Source: Osmanthus fragrans | Taxonomy: Eukaryota; Streptophyta; Magnoliopsida; Lamiales; Oleaceae | DNA: 64,000 nt | Reading direction: 5' to 3' | Assembly (NCBI GenBank): GCA_019395295.1 | Contig: CM033349.1 | Span: forward strand, 5,394,001-5,458,000 | Shown: in pieces, positions 45,804 to 58,403 of the stretch | Layout of the letters: each line of letters opens with the position of its first letter | Numbering within the stretch: position 1 is the stretch's first letter | The notes under the pieces: model-generated | Told to the model about the DNA's origin: nothing | The model's database searches: none | Seen by the model: the letters and a program-made list of their open reading frames with translations, nothing else | Translations under genes and position numbers: made by a program

Positions 45804-48800
45804 ATGGGGAGAGGAAAGATTGTCATTCGTAGGATTGACAATTTGACTAGCAGGCAAGTAACTTTCTCAAAGAGAAGAAGTGGATTGCTGAAGAAGGCTA
45901 GAGAGCTATCAATTCTTTGTGATGCAGAAGTTGGACTGATTGTTTTCTCCAGCACTGGAAGGATCTATGATTATTCAAGCACTAGGTTTGATAATTACTT
46001 CCATTAAAACAATTTTTTTCCCCTCAAAATATACGTATTTATATTGTTCCTTCCTTTTTTATTTCGTTCGATTAAGATTAATTAATTAGGTTAGTATATA
46101 ATTAAGCTCTTTAATCTTATTTTCCTTCGCACTTTGTTTTCTTTTTCTGTGATCGCTAAAGGTTAAACAGGTCCCTTTGCAATTTATCAAATCATCTAGT
46201 GCATGCGTACGCGTGTTCTTCGTGTGTAATTTTCATTTATCTAAGTTCAATGGCATACATGTCCTTGGTATGAGCACAAGAAGTTTAGAAATCAGAAAAA
46301 AAAAATATAAAAATTAAAAAATCTCAAAATTTAATTTTTTTTTCTCTCAGAAATGAAGATTATTTCAACTCAAGAACACACAAGACTTGATTTATAAATT
46401 ACAACCTAAAAATAAAATTTGATGTTCCATAAATCACTAAATGAATCAGAAGGATAAGTTCTTACAGTTTTAAAAAAATGAAAACAAGAGTCTCATATGT
46501 AAGCAAAGAAACTTATGCTTGTCAATCTTCAATCACTTTGTATATTAGGTCATCATCTAACCGTTAACGGCTGTTTTAGCGTCTGAAAATCATGAGAACG
46601 CCTTGTACTCTGCTTCTCTATAGTTTTAAAAAAAAAAAATGGTGACAAATAGACGTAATTATTAGTATTTGGATTCCATCTTTAAAGCCGACCTTGGTAA
46701 GAGTAGCTCAAACCCCTCTAAATTATCTTCATATTTAAGCATGTCCAAGAAAGACTGTGTCTTAAGAATACAAATCTTGGAATCTGACTATTGTTTTGAG
46801 CCAAAACGAATTTACTTGAGCTTTTAGGACTATGTTGATATTCTATCTTAAAAGGTTAATCTTACAAGAGTAACACATGCTTTATATATCGATTATTGTT
46901 TTCATATTTAAGCATAGTAGATTTAACCGTTAATGCTCTTACATTTGAGATGAACCATATAAACATGCATGTTTGTGTTGCTAATTTTTTTATCAATTTT
47001 ATCTGATTATATTTCTGACTTCTCTTGTAAGTAGAGATTAGGGCTTAATTCGCTACATGCACTACAATTGCCATTCACATATTTTCCTTAAACTAAAGTG
47101 AAAAACTCAACACTTGACTATCACCATCCATACCTGCATGGACGTAGAACAGTTTGAAGAAAAAGAAAAAAGAAAAGGAAAGATGTTTCTGCAGGCTGCA
47201 GCTCATGAAGTAGAATCAGGAGATGATATATATGTAATTGTTATTAATTTGGTTTTCTTGCTCAATTTTATTAATCTTTCCCAATTTGTTCTTTATTTAC
47301 AAAGGAATTTAACCATATTCTCATATATATTCATAATTTTTATTTATTTATTTCTTTTGTCATCAGCATGAAATCTGTAATTGACAGATACAACAAACAG
47401 AAAGAAGAGAAATACTTACTGCTAAATCCTACTTCAGAGATAAAGGTACTTCTCATCGATAATTATAAGTTACTTATCTCTTTGCTTCATTAATATTTGC
47501 AATGCTCTCAGCAGCATTAAATTGGGAACAATAAGTGAAAACTCCATGCAATCCTTTTTGTGTTTACTTTTCTAACGTTTGAGTCCAGTTAAATCAATCA
47601 TGTGTATACCCAAAAGAAGGAAATTTTAGCATGTCCTTATGCAATGACGGAGCTGGACATTTTTCATTGCGGGGTCAAAAGTTAATTAAATTTTTTTCCC
47701 ATCCATCTTTTTCTTTGAACATTCATTCTACCAATATTTAGCTCTTCACTCGAAAATGAAGATTTTCGTTTAGTATATTTTTTTCATAATTGTTGGACAT
47801 AAAATTCAACAAATAAATGAATGCTAATCTATTTTAAATAATAATTTCAGCCGTAAAAACACAATCAATATCAATAGGCAAATGACAAAATCTTAGTATT
47901 CTATTAAATCACAACACGAAACAACCAATTCCTTAAAAATAAAATAATTCAACGATCAATTCTAATGTTCCATAAAATCTAAAATCACCAAGTTAGGACT
48001 AGTCATTCCTTATATTAGAAGTGAGATTGAAGTCGGAACTTGATATTGACACAATTTACTGAGAAAAGAGAATTGTTTGATAAAAATGGCAAACTTAGGT
48101 CTTGGGGAAAAAATGGGATTTAGGGAGTTAAGAAAAGTTGGAATGCTGATGGAAAAATATATACAAAATAAATGATTACTAATCTATTTCAAATAATAAT
48201 TCAACCATGAAAACACAATCAATTTCAATAGGCAAATGTCAAAGTCTTAATATTCCATTAAATCACAATAGAAAACAACAAATTCCAACCAAAAAAAACA
48301 CCAACAATCAATTCCAATGTTCTATAAAATCTAAAACCGCAAAGTTAGGACAAGTCATTCCTTAGCTTAATTGAAGTTAGAACTTGACATATATACAATT
48401 TGCTGAAAAAGAAGAGAATTATTTGATAAAAATCTCTCTTCTAGGTCTAACTTGGCCTAAAAATGGGATTGATGAGAAAAGTTCCTTGTTGATGGAAAAA
48501 TATACATTTACGGAGGTTAATTTGTTTATAGATTTTTTCAAAAATTGACAACTGGCCCATATAAATTTATACCCATTGACCTAAACAAATTGGGATAGAT
48601 TTCATAAAGTTGACATCCAACCCATCCCTCAATATGATGCTCTCGTGACACGGACCCCATGACCTAATTTTGATACCAATTTTTAGGTTTGAGTTTCAAC
48701 CATCTTATCTAAAAATCCGTTGACATACAGTGAGGCATGCTAAACAAATTTTTTATAATATTTGATTACCATCATTTGAGTGATCCAATCATAGGCTTAA

Positions 48801-51800
48801 GAGCAATCTTATTGCACACCAACACGTATAATCATTCCTCTTCTTAAAATTTGCCAAGAAGTCAAAGTATATTGTGATTTTTTATAGGGGCCACCTTCTC
48901 AAGCACCTCTACCATATCCTTGGAAAGTAACAATGGATGACTTACATTACTAAATGAAAGAACTTTTCAAACCCCGGTTGCACCCTAAAATGTTGTATAG
49001 GGAGTCACTCGGTGCGGGGCCTCTTGTGTGAGGTCAGGGATGGTCAACAACTCTAGCAAGAAATGTTGAGAAGCGGCTAACGATGCAAGAGCTCTTTTAC
49101 TTTTATATGCTCTGGAGAAAAAAAAAAAAAAAAAAAAAAAGAAAGAGTGTTCGTGTAAGTGCACCTTGTTAGAGGTCCCAAGATAAACTCTTAATAAAAA
49201 ATATACATGGTCACATTAGTAATGTGAACAGTTAAATAATGCTGATGATTTTAGTACTTACCTATCTTGGACATGCCTGTAAACTCCCTCGTTCACGACG
49301 TGACACTTATTACTCCAAACTAATCATCAGGGGCGGACCCAAGAACATGATTCAGTGGGGGACGAGGTAAAAATTATGGGTTAAAAACTTAAAATTATGG
49401 ACTAAAAATTATGTGGGCTACTTTGTAAATGTCAAAAATTAAGAGTAAGTCCATCCCATGCTAATCACATTTAACGCATTGACAGAACACGGAAGCTTTG
49501 AGTTAACGTTCATTGCCAATGATAGAACATTAAAGTTCACGAGAGAGGAGCGATGTGGACCACTGGAAGCTTCTTGAGTTCATACCTAATGCCTAGTCTG
49601 AATATCCTTCGGCCACCATGCCACAAATACGAAAATACTCAAAATTGAGCAAAAACTCGGCAATATGAATTTCCAATCTCAAACTCATTGATTCTTTCAA
49701 ATCTTCCTGAATCCGGAGGTAATCATTTCCACTTCGTTTAGGAAATAGCTAGATTTCCAACCCAATTAATTCATGTGCGTGACCTGAAGTTTCCTCTTGG
49801 GAAATAGCTAGATTTCAAAAACTAACATCACGATGTTGGTTGAAAGAGTTTGAGAGTTGTTTATAATTGGTTTAAATTATAAATAAATAGAAACTAGTTA
49901 TTGATAAGTGTATAGTAATTGTGAATCCTATTTAATATGTAGATAAAAAAAATGATTTTACTAATTATAAGCAAATTAAAAATAGGTGCCAAACAAGGGC
50001 TAGTCTCTCTAGTAGGCGTTGAAATAACTCTTACAAGAATAGCAAATGATTTTACGAGTATTCATTATAAGAGTTTGTGATGTTGGGAATTGAGATCAAT
50101 TCTTTAATTCATCCACAGGAATATTTAGAATATAGGAATTGATATATGGAGAAAAACAAAAAATTTGCGTTTGAAAATTCCAAGATTGGAAAAAATTCAT
50201 GAACTGTCAAGATAAAATTTTTAACTATATGAAATTTGTATAAAATTCTCACTCACCCAAACCCTCAAATATCATAAAGAAAAATAGCCACTTCAACTTT
50301 ATGAGACCACCTATTCTACTCTTTGTACAAACTACAAAGATAATTGATAAAGATTAGGTTGGCCATGAAGGAAGAAGAGAAACTGTACTTATGACGAGAT
50401 CTCATTGATGTAAGAGGAACTCAAGTGTTCTCTAGAGTACTTGCCATTGTCCGTCACAGATCAAAGAGGGATTAATACTTCTTTGCTCGATGCTGATCAT
50501 CACAGTCAGATAAGGTTTTATCAGCAAAGGAATAGCAACAAAATCATTCATTGTTAATAACCTTCAAGGATAAATGTTGAGCTTCGACAAGGAAAAGGCT
50601 CTTTTGTTGTAGTGCTAGTGGACCAGTAGTTTTAAAATATTCATCATAGTTTGCCTTGGCAGAGCAAGTGGAACTGGCTATTACTGCACCGTGGACACCC
50701 TATTATCTCTTGGCAGGGCTGATCACAAAGGTAACAGTCTAGCTCTATGCTGAACCAAAATCATCGTATTAAAGCCCACACAAAACCCTAACACAAGCCA
50801 AATCTTAGATACTAGGCTTTGGATAGTTTGCAGGTTGCCTTGGCCTGAGCCTGGTTGAACCCAGGCCATGACGTGCTGCCAAGCCTTGTGTCTGGTGCAT
50901 TGCATAGCAGGCTGCGTCCATTGATACATCTTTGAGGCAGGCAGCGTGCCTTGCAGTATGTACATATAGTGGACTCGCAACCATAGGGGACGAGTTGGGA
51001 ATGAGTGAAGGACAATTTCAGAGATGCTCCACTGCACCAGAGAAGAAACTTCAAGCAAGGATTGTCACAAGAGAAAGACACTCAAATCTTATCCCCGAGG
51101 TAATTACGCTTGTTGAATGGGCTTAGAAAAGTTTAGCAGTCAACGACTGCACCAGAATCCCAGCTCTAGCATCACATGAATGGGAAAGTCAACGCTCCCT
51201 TAAATGGAAAACGAACCCACCCAATTTGCATGCGTGTTGGTTCAAAGCTAGTCACCCCTTTTTCCTTTCAAGCTTCTGAGTCCAGATTTATTGGCTTCAT
51301 CTAAAATGATCTATAATGTGCATCATATAATGTTCTAGCACATCAATGTTCAAGAACATTCATATATTCCTGAATCTAACATTACATCAAGACTAATCAA
51401 TACATTCACCATGGTCTAAAAGATGTTACAGAATCAATACATTCATCTAAAATGATCTATAATGTGTACAAGTTCTAATGAAGAACTCCTTTATTCCTGC
51501 CATTACATCAAACTGAGGCCAAAAGATTTTTTTTTTTTTTACAAGTAATGAAGCTCCTTTTTTTTTGGGTAAACAACCAATTTTTTTTTTGGGTACACAA
51601 CCATGAGAACAGGGACTATGTGCGCCTTTGCAATATTAACTGATCCTATAAAATGTTTGTCCAGTTTACATCAGGAAAAGCCATGAGCTAATGTATTCTA
51701 TTGCATTTGCAGAAGAATGCACTGCCAGCCTAACACATGGAGAAACTACTTTGAAGCATCTGCTGCAGCTGAATTTTGCATAATTCCATTGAAAGATAGT

Positions 51801-54800
51801 TCGTTTCACTGAACAGTGAATAGGGCTCGAACATCATAAGGCGAATTCCAAAAATATCTACCATTGGTGAAGGTTTATGTAGCATCTCGGTCCACACTAT
51901 ACACAAATAGACTTCCAATAGAAGGTAAGAAGCAGCTTCCATCAAATGTGTTTATATAGAATAACATAAAAAGCATTAAAGAATAAAAAGCTAACTACAT
52001 CAGAATAGAAATTCATTGCATGATCTTCCAAGAATAATTTCAACTAGGAATATTAGAAGCTGCACTAGTATTTCACCTTGTGTGTTCTATTTCATGCTTA
52101 AGGGGCAAGACCAAATATTTCATGAAACAAACATCCCAAACTTTTTTATGATCTTTCACACAAATAGAAGATAATGGGCAAGTCATGAACAATTCAATAA
52201 CAATAGATGTGCTCCTGTGATATGTTCCTGTGATAGTAAAAACCAACAGGAAAAAGAACAAAAAGAAAGAACATATTCCAGTATAGAAATCCAATTACAA
52301 GAAACACTTACAAACGTAAAGCTTGAGAGATGTTTCGTCGAAATATTTCCTTGATTACTAGTGGATGGAAAGATGGACTTCCAACTGTTCATGATAATAA
52401 TCGTCCACATCTGGAAACGACTGAACAGAGCATCACCCTCACATTGCTCCTGCAGAGAGGTCCCACAACATTCTACCTACTGCGAGACCTACGACCAAAG
52501 GAGGAGCAGAAGAAGAAAAGGTTGCCTAGACTCTTGAATCATTGGCTTTCCTGGCAGTTCAATTCATCAGCACGTGAATCGTCCGTGGTGATTGATTCCT
52601 CCCCCTCAAACAACTGGCAATCAGAGGAAGGCCAACATCTCTACCCAGGTACAATCGTAGCCTCGATCACACATACAAGGAAATCATTGCACAAGTATAG
52701 GATGCCTCAAATAAGATGCTAGGCTCTGCATGAAAAATTGGCTTCTTCAGCTGAGATGCATAAAGGGTAAAATTCAGGCTTTTTCCCGCATTGAACCTCA
52801 ATATACAGAAGTATATATCTACAAATTTCGCAAAAGAAACTAAACAGGCTCACAAATATTAGATGCAAAAGATGTGAAGGATCATCGTGGAGTTTACCTT
52901 ATAGGTGTCTTAAGGTTAAGGTTTTGATATCAACCACACAAGGCACAAATTATGGAACAAGGAAGTATTTAATTTGGGTGCGCAAGTCCTTTGTGCTAGC
53001 AAATATGAAAGCTAGTTCAAGAAAAGATTGGAGAAACAAGTCCTAGACCTAGAGAAGAGTTGTATACGTACATTTGAAGTATGCTTGAAGTTGAACAAAT
53101 CTACTGATCACTGCAGTTGTTTAATTAGTCTAACCAACTCCCTAAAAGAGGTAAAACTTTTAGGACCTTGCTAATGCCACATGACACTCTAACCATTTGT
53201 GAGTTTAAAACACATTCAATATTTTCCCTCAACATCATTTTTGATAACCTCTGCTAACATTGGCTCATGTTGTCGCACAATCTAACGACAGCGAAACTGT
53301 TTGCTTATGTACTATTTTCATGTACGAGCAGCAAAATCCAAAGTTTTAACATAAGAAACCCAAAGGACCAAAAATAATCTGAACGACAAAACAAGATACC
53401 TGTAAGTTTGCTTTCAAATGCTCACAAGTGTTCCAACACATTAGGAGCATTGAAAATTTTACCTCTTAAATAATCGGCCCTCACGATTCAAGAGAAGTGC
53501 TAAATTCACATTGATATCTGTGGAAAGAGTCTATCCACATCTTTATGTAAGTTACGAAGTTTACCAAGAAGAAAAAGAGAGAAATTTACAAAAGAGGGTC
53601 AAAACACCGTATTCCTGCAAGAAAGATGACTTAAGAAAGGCAAGTTCAATTGTAAGTATCTTGTTACTCACAAGAATTATGTAATAAAAAGTGGAACAAT
53701 GAAAATAAGCCCTTGTTTGACACCCATTATAATGAGAATTTTTGGTAAAATGTATTACATAATAGTATTTTTTTGAAAAATGTATGGTTAAAAAAGAAGG
53801 AAATTTTTTTTATTTACGTATAATATTATTTTATTGAAGAATTAGTGGTTGAAAAGAAAAGAGAAAAATGTACTTAAATTTTAGTAAGTGTCAAACAAGA
53901 GCTAAAAGGGAAGAAAGAAATGAAGAAGAGTAAGCTAATTCAAAGAACCTAGACCACCCAGAATATTGGTTTTTCGAAGAACCAATAACATCCCAACACA
54001 AATACTACGTGTGCAAAATAATTCATCCGCACTATATTCATTGAATGCATCTAATTTAAGGACAATATAAAATACAATCTATCCTAAGACTAGGAGCACT
54101 ACTTGGCTCCATATTGTTCAATACCTACTAAATAGCTATAACTAAATCACTAGTAACAACTCACAATATAAACTTAGAATAATTTTTAAAAAAAAATTAG
54201 AAAATGTTCAATAAAATAAAAATGTAGTATTCCTTCCCTTCAAAGACATGAGTGTCCTCAAGGGTGAATCTCTAGAATTTTATACTTCTTCTTCGTCCTT
54301 TCAATCTACAGTCAAATAAAAAAACACCCGACTAATTGATGAATAACATGATATGAGTTCCAAAGTGATGTTTAATGTCACATTTGGGAGGGAATCCCCA
54401 GCATGATCAAAGGCTGGTTTTCCATTCTCATTAAATCCATATTGTGGCTTGACTTTGAGAAATACCTTTTCACTTTCTTCGATGTCTTCATGGCCTTGGC
54501 CGACAAAAAAGACCTTCAAAAGTGACCTCAATTGCACTAGATTTCACTATTACTTTCCCATCTAACGATAGTGCCTCATTCTTAATAAGAACTTCATCAT
54601 GATCCTTAGGAATAGCTCTTTCTTCTTCCCAAGTGAGAATCTTTTTGGATATTCCACCATCTTTACATGTCTTTTACGCTCTAAGTCAACAATTTATCAT
54701 GTAGCTTAGAGTGGCATTTTGAGGAATAGTAGGAGAAACGGACATACCATATGCCAACTCGCGAAGTATGGTGAAAATGGCATTTTCACACTTCTTTATC

Positions 54801-57800
54801 GTTTTTGATGCCTTTGTCGCTTGATGAAATTTGCAAGTTTATATCTAACATTTTAAAGAACTCATTCTTCTGACATCAAAGTTCTCTCTCTCTCTCTCTC
54901 TCAATTAGACTTAACTTTGACCTTCTTCTACAAGAGTTCCACACGTTCCTCAAGCGACTGATCCTTGCTCGACTCTGATACCAAATGTTACATACACGAA
55001 TTTTCTGTATCGAAATGTGAAACAATGAAATTAAAAATTAAGAAAGAAATAAAGAAAAGTAGGTTAATACAAAAAAACCTTTCCAAAATATTATTGTTTT
55101 CAAGGAACCTAACCTCCTAAGACAAACAAGCACATTCGCAAAATAATTCTACACTTTATTCATTAAATTCATATGATTTATATACAAAATAAAATACAGT
55201 CTCCTAAAACTAGGAGCACTGTACTTAGCTTCATATCTCTCACTACCTATTAAATAGCTAAAATTAAACCGCTAATAAAAGTCACAATACAAAGTTAGAC
55301 TGATTAAAAAATAAATAAATATAGTGTACAGCAAAATAAAATTGTAATACAATCAAGACGCCTCAATTCCCCATTATTCATTTCTGTGTAAACTTGTGTA
55401 AGAAGATCAAGACTCCCTTGCCTCTTTGTTTTGCCTCCTTTTCCTCCTAAATGTCCTAATTGTTTCTCTCAGAAGCACGGGTACTCCTATGATGAAATGT
55501 CAGAGACTGACATATTGAACAGGGACAAACATCATACATTACGAGAACATCTCATACACCACATTTTTCTGACTTATTTTCATTTTCATGTATTTACTAG
55601 AATTTTCAACACAATAGTTACTTTCCATAACACACCTCACAAAAGTGTCTGACACACAATGGACACGTTCTCCACGCTTGAGAATTCGTTTAAAAAAATC
55701 TACATAATAGGAGGAAATTGTGGGAACATTGTCTATAATCTGTTTATATCTATTATATGCAATTTTTGATGCATGAATATTTTCATTTCGTTTAACTTTA
55801 AAATCAAAATCAAAATCAAAATTAGTATTAATCTAATTACAAAATAATGAAATAATGAAACAATGAATAAAAATATAACATGTGTAAATATATAATTTTA
55901 AAAGATGTGTTCCCACATGTCCGTGACCTACTTTTCAAAAAGTTAAGTGTCAATATGTTTACATCGTTAAGTGTCCAGTTGTGTGCATCTCGTATCTACA
56001 CCTTGCTTCATAAATTTCTTTATATATTCGATATTCACTACACGACCTGAAGCAATCTAATCTCTTCAAGAAAGTCCAATAAATCAAACCACTTGCAATC
56101 ACCTCAAGACATTAGATCAGATAAAACCTTCCAAGATTTAAAAAAAGAAAGCTAATAGATCAATTACTCTTTATAGTTATTCAAGTATTGTGACACCTGA
56201 AACCAAAATGTCTACAAGATGAATGTAGTAAAAATGAGGATATAAAGATGAAGCGTAAACACAATGTAATGGATAAAATATGAAATTAGGACATACGTTA
56301 ACATGTGGTTTTGCACCACTTGCGGATAAGGGGAGGAAAGCCAACTTTGATGGGTGGGGCATCATATCTAGACACATAGAAACTCTGTTCACTAACTTCA
56401 CAACAACTACTCCCTCCCACTATCGAAATATTCAATCAATCCCTGCATCAATAGGAATACTTGTTGACATAGGTATGCTAACTCATTGTGTTGCATGATT
56501 TTCCTCAGTGCGACACCATAAACTTCAAGACATACCTAAGCTTTGATACCAAAAATGATGTAGCAGAATTATGTTAATAGGAGAATAGGACTAGCACTCC
56601 AAAACACTTGTAGGTTCGCTAGAATAATGTGGATTTGGGAATCAAGTGTTCATTAATTCGTTACGAAATAATTGAAAGAATTGATAAATTATCAAATTTT
56701 TATTCATAAACAACCTTGAAAAAACAACAACATATAAAGTGTTTAACTAGGAAAACCCAAAGTGGAAGAAATCCATAAACCTGCAAAGGACATAATTGCC
56801 CCTGAGTAACTCAGAGTGCAAGAGCTAATAATAAAGATAAAACTAAGAGAACAAATAATAAATAGTTTTAAGTCCAGCTTCATCACATTCAAATCACAAT
56901 TATTTAACTTGATTAACATGACTCCATAAAGGAAACCAAAAATGTGTACCTATTTCAAACTTCTCATTTGCACACAAACAAAAGACTATCAAGCACAATG
57001 TAATTTGCTCATGTCCATAAGATGTCTACTTCTCCAAGAGAATATCACAGCGTTCTCTGATGTTTTAGAATTATATTCATATATGAATGCTATTCTTATT
57101 TCTGACGTTTGTTTCTAGATTGTAAAGACAAGATATACCTTAGCTGAAAGCTTTGTTTCTTTAGGTCTAAAGCGTTCTTTAATATATAACAAAGGAAAAT
57201 TAAAGGTAGAAGATTCCAACTTCCAAAAGGAACACAAAATAAGCACGTAATTTAATAGAATCTATAGTTGACTAGGATTTCAAAGATGTTCACTAACAGA
57301 ATAGACATGGTGGAACGATCAATTTTCAGAAGATTTTTACATATAAATCATAATTGACACTGCTACAACCAGTACTGTTCATGGTAATATGGTTGGAGTT
57401 TCTATTTTATCTACTTGAATGGATCCCTAAAAGGTATCAACACATTCGCCCAATTTCGTCAGCTGATAGCCTGATACTAATTAGCTTATTTCTTACTAGT
57501 TTTGGCAGAGGGAAGTAGAAAACTTGAGGAAACAACTACAGTACTTACAAGAAAGCCACAGGTTAGTACATTATCCATCTAATATATAGCAATTCAAAGT
57601 AACACCACAAATTGATCTTTCATGTCAAGCAATGGAAACGTAAAAGATGCCAGGCCCAATTAGAAGAAGGTTATGATCCCACTAAAACTTCGGCTAGAGG
57701 CATGACACAGAACACAAAGAAAGTAAATATTTTATAAATGATATCAGAGAAAATTGAAAATACAAATCTCGCTCTGAAGTTACTTCAATAAACTGCAAAT

Positions 57801-58358
57801 TATCCTCTACTACATGGAAAATAGCACCATAAATTTCAGTTTTTGAAAGAAAATTGGCTCAAGTAAGATGAGTCAATTAAAGAGGTATGGTATTGAAAAA
57901 TGTGCGTGGCTCTCAACTGCTTGATAGATCTACCAAGGTATGAATTCTATTCTGAATGCTAAACACAGTATAATACAATTTTTTCTCAAAAAAAAAAAAA
58001 AAAATGAACGTGAATTTACTTATTTAGTATGAAAGCAATGTCAAGTATCAAGATCACACATCAATTGTAAACAAACAAGATTAAAACTAATTAGCTTCTG
58101 AGGACCTGCATTTATGTCAATGTTGAAATGGCCATACCCAAAATTTGAATTTGTCATCTTAAATGGATAATCCTGATTTTGTCATGAACTTCTTTCTTTA
58201 TCTAAAAACTTACTAATCTAATGAACACTGAATTGTTAGCTTGCAAATTGCAATCTTGGAATGGATGTGCAATTATGTCATACCTTGGTATATTGCATTG
58301 AAAAAGTTAGAATAAAAAAATATGATGCAAATAGCTGAAATAGATTTAATTTTTGAAA

Positions 58359-58403
<45 letters not shown>

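Larger units (their letters stand above)
53662..55351 (-). mobile_element. TRIM-sized LTR element carrying an FKBP62-like gene fragment
   Basis: Two LTRs start TGTTAC (53662 and 54986) and are alignable along their length; the left copy also holds a MITE. They enclose only about 756 bp. A tRNA-Met primer site (54971-54983) abuts the right LTR, and a pyrimidine tract TTCCTTCCCTTC abuts the left LTR (the polypurine tract on the minus strand). Orientation is therefore minus. No gag or pol motif is present; instead the interior holds a plant immunophilin fragment. LTR divergence is clearly higher than in the copia element, so the insertion is old. The outer target duplication is not clear. Confidence 0.82.

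Noticed and set aside
50723..51058. 111-codon minus-strand open frame in MADS intron 2
   Set aside because: The stretch is less AT-rich than its surroundings, but two overlapping frames are open and neither resembles a known protein.
52330..52722. 130-codon plus-strand open frame in MADS intron 2
   Set aside because: No recognisable family, no splice support and no fit to MADS exons. It may be decayed mobile DNA but cannot be assigned.
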